Below, piece after piece: positions 15,990 to 21,056 of a stretch of DNA of 21,056 nt. The notes under the pieces were generated by a model. It ran no database searches. It was not told where the DNA came from and saw only the letters and a list, made by a program, of their open reading frames with translations. Numbering within the stretch: position 1 is the first letter of the stretch; every line of letters begins with the position of its first letter. The translations under genes and the position numbers were made by a program. The stretch is from positions 1 to 21,056 of the forward strand of contig JAJXUY010000009.1 in the NCBI GenBank assembly GCA_021782525.1, given 5' to 3'. The stretch is from Acidobacteriota bacterium. GTDB lineage: Bacteria; Acidobacteriota; Thermoanaerobaculia; Thermoanaerobaculales; Thermoanaerobaculaceae.

Positions 15990-17183
15990 GTGAGGAAACC
16001 GTCCGTCAAAGCCCATCAGCCCCGGCTCACGGTCGTTTCGAGCGGCAACTTCGCGCGCGGGTACGGCGGCGTCGCGTATCTGGCGGAGGCCTTGCACACA
16101 CGGGGTGCAGCGGTTCAGGTCATCGCCCCCATTCCGCTCGACCAGATGGACGACGTCCGGCGGTTCGCCTTCCCCACTAGGAGCATCTATTCGACGACTC
16201 CGAGGTCGTCATGGCTGTCCCGGCGGATGTTTCATCTCGAGCTGGCACTTACCGGTGTCTTTCGCGACACGGCCTGGATCTTTTCCGACTTGAGCTTCTT
16301 CCGTGAGGCGGTTGCCATCCGTCGCCTGCGCCAGCGCTCGAAGCTGATCCATTACTGCACCGAGCTCCTCACCCCTGAGGAGTTCCCGCGTCTGCGTAAC
16401 ACGAACTTCTACGCCAAGCACGCGGGCGTCCCTGACCTGATCATCGACGTCAACCAGGCTCGCGCCGCCAGACGGCGCGAGCGGTTTGGCCTCCTGCAGG
16501 AGATCCTGGTGCTCCCGAACACGCTGCCACTGTCCGAGATCCCTCGACCCGCTCCTTCGGGAACGCTGGCGCGGCTTGCCGGCGGCGAACTCCCCGAAGG
16601 CACGCCTGTGCTCCTGTACGCCGGCGGGACCCACGCGGGCGCAGCGCTCGACAGCATCGTCACCGCCGTTGCCGGGCTCGACCGACCGGCGTTCTTCCTC
16701 GCCTTCTGCCACAGCGAGCTGGCCGACGACGTGGTTCGGTTCAGGGACATGGTGAACGACCGTCTCGGGTCTCGTCGGGGAAGGGTCTGTCCGGCGGTGC
16801 CACGACAGGCCCTTCTGGCGTGTATGCACGAGGCGACGGTGGGTCTGGTCACCTACCCCTACTCGGCGGCACCGTCGTGGAACCAGCTCCACTGTGCGCC
16901 GACCAAGGCGTACGAGTGCATCGCGACAGGTCTTCCGATCGCCGCGTCCGCCAACCCTTCGCTGCAGGCGCTTGTCGCTGACCGCGCCGTCGGCGCCTGT
17001 GCCGCCGACGACAGCCCTGCAGCCCTGCGTGACGCGATCGGGCAGTTGCTCGCCCAGCCCGCACGGCTACGTGCAATGTCGGAGCGAGCGAAACGCATGT
17101 TCGCCGAGGAGCTCTGCTTCGAGCGTGCCTCTCTGCCTGTTGTGAATCGAATCCTGGCCACACTCGATGGCATCCCTCAGTGA
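15990..17183 (+). CDS. GT4-like glycosyltransferase with atypical donor motif
   Basis: This 397-residue protein has a GT-B outline. The N-terminal domain starts at LTVVSSGNFARGYGGVAYLA, with a Gly-rich loop as in GT4 enzymes. The central stretch includes KLIHYCTELLTPEEF and PDLIIDVNQARAARRRE. The C-terminal donor domain has PVLLYAGGTHAGAALDSI and CAPTKAYECIATGLPIAASA. Only the second glutamate of the EX7E motif is present (Glu309); the position eight residues before it is His301, so donor phosphate handling may differ from standard GT4 members. I used the GTG at 15990, preceded by ACAGGGGC. An ATG four bases upstream is out of frame. The gene stands alone on its strand, followed by a long gene-free stretch. 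It most likely contributes one sugar to the exported glycan. Confidence 0.85.
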   Translation: MRKPSVKAHQPRLTVVSSGNFARGYGGVAYLAEALHTRGAAVQVIAPIPLDQMDDVRRFAFPTRSIYSTTPRSSWLSRRMFHLELALTGVFRDTAWIFSDLSFFREAVAIRRLRQRSKLIHYCTELLTPEEFPRLRNTNFYAKHAGVPDLIIDVNQARAARRRERFGLLQEILVLPNTLPLSEIPRPAPSGTLARLAGGELPEGTPVLLYAGGTHAGAALDSIVTAVAGLDRPAFFLAFCHSELADDVVRFRDMVNDRLGSRRGRVCPAVPRQALLACMHEATVGLVTYPYSAAPSWNQLHCAPTKAYECIATGLPIAASANPSLQALVADRAVGACAADDSPAALRDAIGQLLAQPARLRAMSERAKRMFAEELCFERASLPVVNRILATLDGIPQ

Positions 17184-17933
17184 GGCGGAAGGGTCATACG
17201 AAACCCGTTGAGTGCGCGTTAGAAGTTCCGAATGGACGCTTGGGAAGCTTTACGATCCAGTCCGACGTGCATGCCCCACTTGTCAGTGGCGCAGCAGTTG
17301 GCTGCGAGCAAGCATGGGACCATTTGAGGAGAATTGGTGTGCCCACGCTCCAGCGCACGATTGTGAGAGAAAAGGACCATAACGTCGCCGTACGAAGCTT
17401 TTCGCGCAGGAGATCCGCCGTTTGGCCAGGTCAGATGCAAACGCGTCCTGGGTCGGTGGGAATGACTCATCACCCTCTGAATGGGAGCGCCTCGAAAGAG
17501 CCCTGATCGGTTTGCCATACCGCTTCACCGTGCATAAGCCGCAAGAGCCGGGCACCCATCCGGCACTCTCGCGGCGCCTGCTGATTCCCGCAGATGGTGT
17601 CCTTGAAGCGGGCCTCGATTCAGGGGGACGCTGACTCCCTGCTATCGCTTTCACCTTGCCAGCGCCGACCATCCGGGAACGTTCTTCATGTCCGTTCTGA
17701 GGGAGTTTCGCGGTTCGGAGCGCCGAGCCTGACTCGGGCGGAGGCCGGCAGGGTGCGGGGATCTGGCGGACCCCTCAAGACATTGCACCTCGGCCCAGGA
17801 TGCGCAGAGCTCTCGACTTGTGGGAGAAGTGGTGAAGCCCGTGGAGTTCGTTCCCAATATCCCGGTGGGCCGGGATTCCGAGACCTGCGGGGCGCCGCCG
17901 AGGGGGCCGCGGCGGTTGCAGGGACGAGCCTGC
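17184..17933. other. Gene-poor 750-bp stretch with no recognised gene
   Basis: The stretch between two glycosyltransferase genes is clearly less GC-rich than the flanks and holds only short open frames on both strands (about 70-170 codons), none with a recognisable motif, a good ribosome-binding site or GC-biased third positions. The longest has Arg/Gly/Ser-rich composition. One short plus-strand piece around 17610-17731 reads like protein (including YRFHLASADHPGTFFMSVLR) but has no start and ends quickly, so it may be the tail of a decayed gene. No inverted terminal repeats, transposase motif, tRNA or strong terminator was seen. It is probably degraded remnant DNA of the glycan island. Confidence 0.5.
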
Positions 17934-18794
17934 TTATCCGTACGAGCGGTCATCTCCAGACACTCCTCGACGACGCAACGCTTGGAACCACGCTCGAACG
18001 ACGATGCGGTCGCGCAGAATCGACGCCCCGAGCCGGGCGGGCAGCCAGGCGAGGTGGGCGGCCATCCGCAGCCGGGTGGCGTGCCGCCAGGTGACGAGCA
18101 GGCGGTTGCGCTCGTACACGAGGCGGCGCTCGCGCGGGTCGTCGCTCGCGATCGTGGCGCCGTGCCGGTGCCGCACGGTCGCATCGCCTACCACGAGGAG
18201 ACGGCGGCCGGCCCGCAGACGCAGGCAGAGGTCCACGTCCTCCCAGTAGTAGGGCGCCAGGCGCTCGTCGAAACCGCCGATGCGGAGGAAATCGTCGCGG
18301 CGGACGGCGATGGCAGCGCCGGTCAGGAACGGTACGTCCCAGACGCCGCTTGTGGGCAAAGCGTCCTGCCGCGCGTCGAGGACGCCGCGCCGCCACTGGA
18401 GCCGACTCCCGCTCTCGCTGCGACTGAGCCGCTCACTCCAGACGTTGGGCCCGACCGCGGCGACCCCCGGGTCGTCGAGGACGTGCTCGAGGGCCGCCAC
18501 GGTCGTCGGCTCGAACTCGAGATCGTCGTTGACGAACAACAGCCGGCGACCGCGTGCCGCGCGCGCGCCGGCGTTGCACGTCGGCGCGAAGCCGCGCCGC
18601 CCGGTATGAGCGATCGTGCGAGCATGCGCCGAAACGTCACTCGCGCCGTCAAGGGCCACGTTATCGGCGACGACCACGAGCTCACCGTGGCGGTCGAGTG
18701 ACGCCACGAGCGCCGGCAACGACCGCCGCAGGTTGGGCCAACCCGCACGGGTCGGCACGATGACACTCCAGTCGTCGCGGGGCGCCGTTTCCAT
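17934..18794 (-). CDS. GT2-family glycosyltransferase (rhamnosyltransferase/WbbL-like outline)
   Basis: This 286-residue GT-A enzyme starts with WSVIVPTRAGWPNLRRSLPA (9-28). It has the N-terminal nucleotide fold with GRRGFAPTCNAGARAARG (66-82), the metal-binding VNDDLEF (88-94), and the acceptor-side motif GGFDERLAPYYWEDVDLCLR (173-192) preceded by TGAAIAVRRDDFLRI. The last motif is typical of the WbbL/RfbF-like group, many of which transfer rhamnose, but the sugar cannot be assigned. The C-terminal part is Arg-rich and may sit on the membrane. The ATG at 18794 lies 57 bp downstream of the clpB stop on the same strand, so it may be read through from clpB or from a small promoter in that gap. 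High GC bias matches the flanking genome, unlike the gene-poor stretch after it. Confidence 0.9.
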   Translation of the reverse strand: METAPRDDWSVIVPTRAGWPNLRRSLPALVASLDRHGELVVVADNVALDGASDVSAHARTIAHTGRRGFAPTCNAGARAARGRRLLFVNDDLEFEPTTVAALEHVLDDPGVAAVGPNVWSERLSRSESGSRLQWRRGVLDARQDALPTSGVWDVPFLTGAAIAVRRDDFLRIGGFDERLAPYYWEDVDLCLRLRAGRRLLVVGDATVRHRHGATIASDDPRERRLVYERNRLLVTWRHATRLRMAAHLAWLPARLGASILRDRIVVRAWFQALRRRGVSGDDRSYG

Positions 18795-18851
18795 GGCCTC
18801 GGACCATCGTATCCGTCCGGCGGCCGACCGTCCAACACGATCGTATCGGAC

Positions 18852-21056
<2,205 letters not shown>

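Noticed and set aside
17184..17933. Possible insertion sequence in the gene-poor stretch
   Set aside because: No transposase motif, terminal inverted repeats or target-site duplication could be found by eye.

Overview
The window is high-GC DNA, probably from the chromosome of a Gram-negative bacterium. Evidence for an outer membrane is a predicted beta-barrel protein, an ABC-2 type polysaccharide exporter and a full-type ClpB. The phylum cannot be fixed from the sequence. Codon use and protein style would fit high-GC soil or sediment lineages such as Acidobacteriota, Gemmatimonadota, Methylomirabilota or Myxococcota, but this is only an impression.

Left flank (1-6725), ordinary metabolic genes. 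A coiled-coil protein tail ends at 229. On the minus strand a likely operon follows, transcribed from 4962 down to 246: a molybdenum hydroxylase with its [2Fe-2S] domain fused on, a Tat-exported DUF362 protein coupled to it by an ATGA overlap, and a PLP-dependent cysteine synthase/CBS-family enzyme that seems to start at a CTG codon. A plus-strand beta-barrel outer-membrane gene overlaps tail to tail with a class III extradiol dioxygenase gene of the DODA/YgiD family.

Centre (6841-18794), a cell-surface glycan island. An ABC-2 permease and its ATPase (Wzm/Wzt type, with a C-terminal substrate-recognition domain) are followed by a 941-residue protein joining a B12-binding radical SAM module to a GT4 glycosyltransferase. 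Next come a broken GT4 gene, a broken methyltransferase gene, and four intact glycosyltransferases on both strands. About 750 bp (17184-17933) hold no recognisable gene. Codon use changes abruptly inside the ATPase gene, exactly between the ATP-binding and substrate-recognition domains. It stays less GC-biased through the radical SAM-GT4 gene, which suggests horizontal replacement of the specificity-determining part of the locus.

Right flank (18852-21056): most of clpB on the minus strand, cut by the window end.

Working model (inference): the glycosyltransferases build a glycan on a lipid carrier, the Wzm/Wzt-type pair exports it, and the radical SAM-GT4 fusion adds an unusual modified residue. 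The decayed genes show recent turnover of the glycan structure. The fusion and the mosaic ATPase are the most unusual elements. No complete defence system, CRISPR array, tRNA, rRNA or intact transposase was seen.
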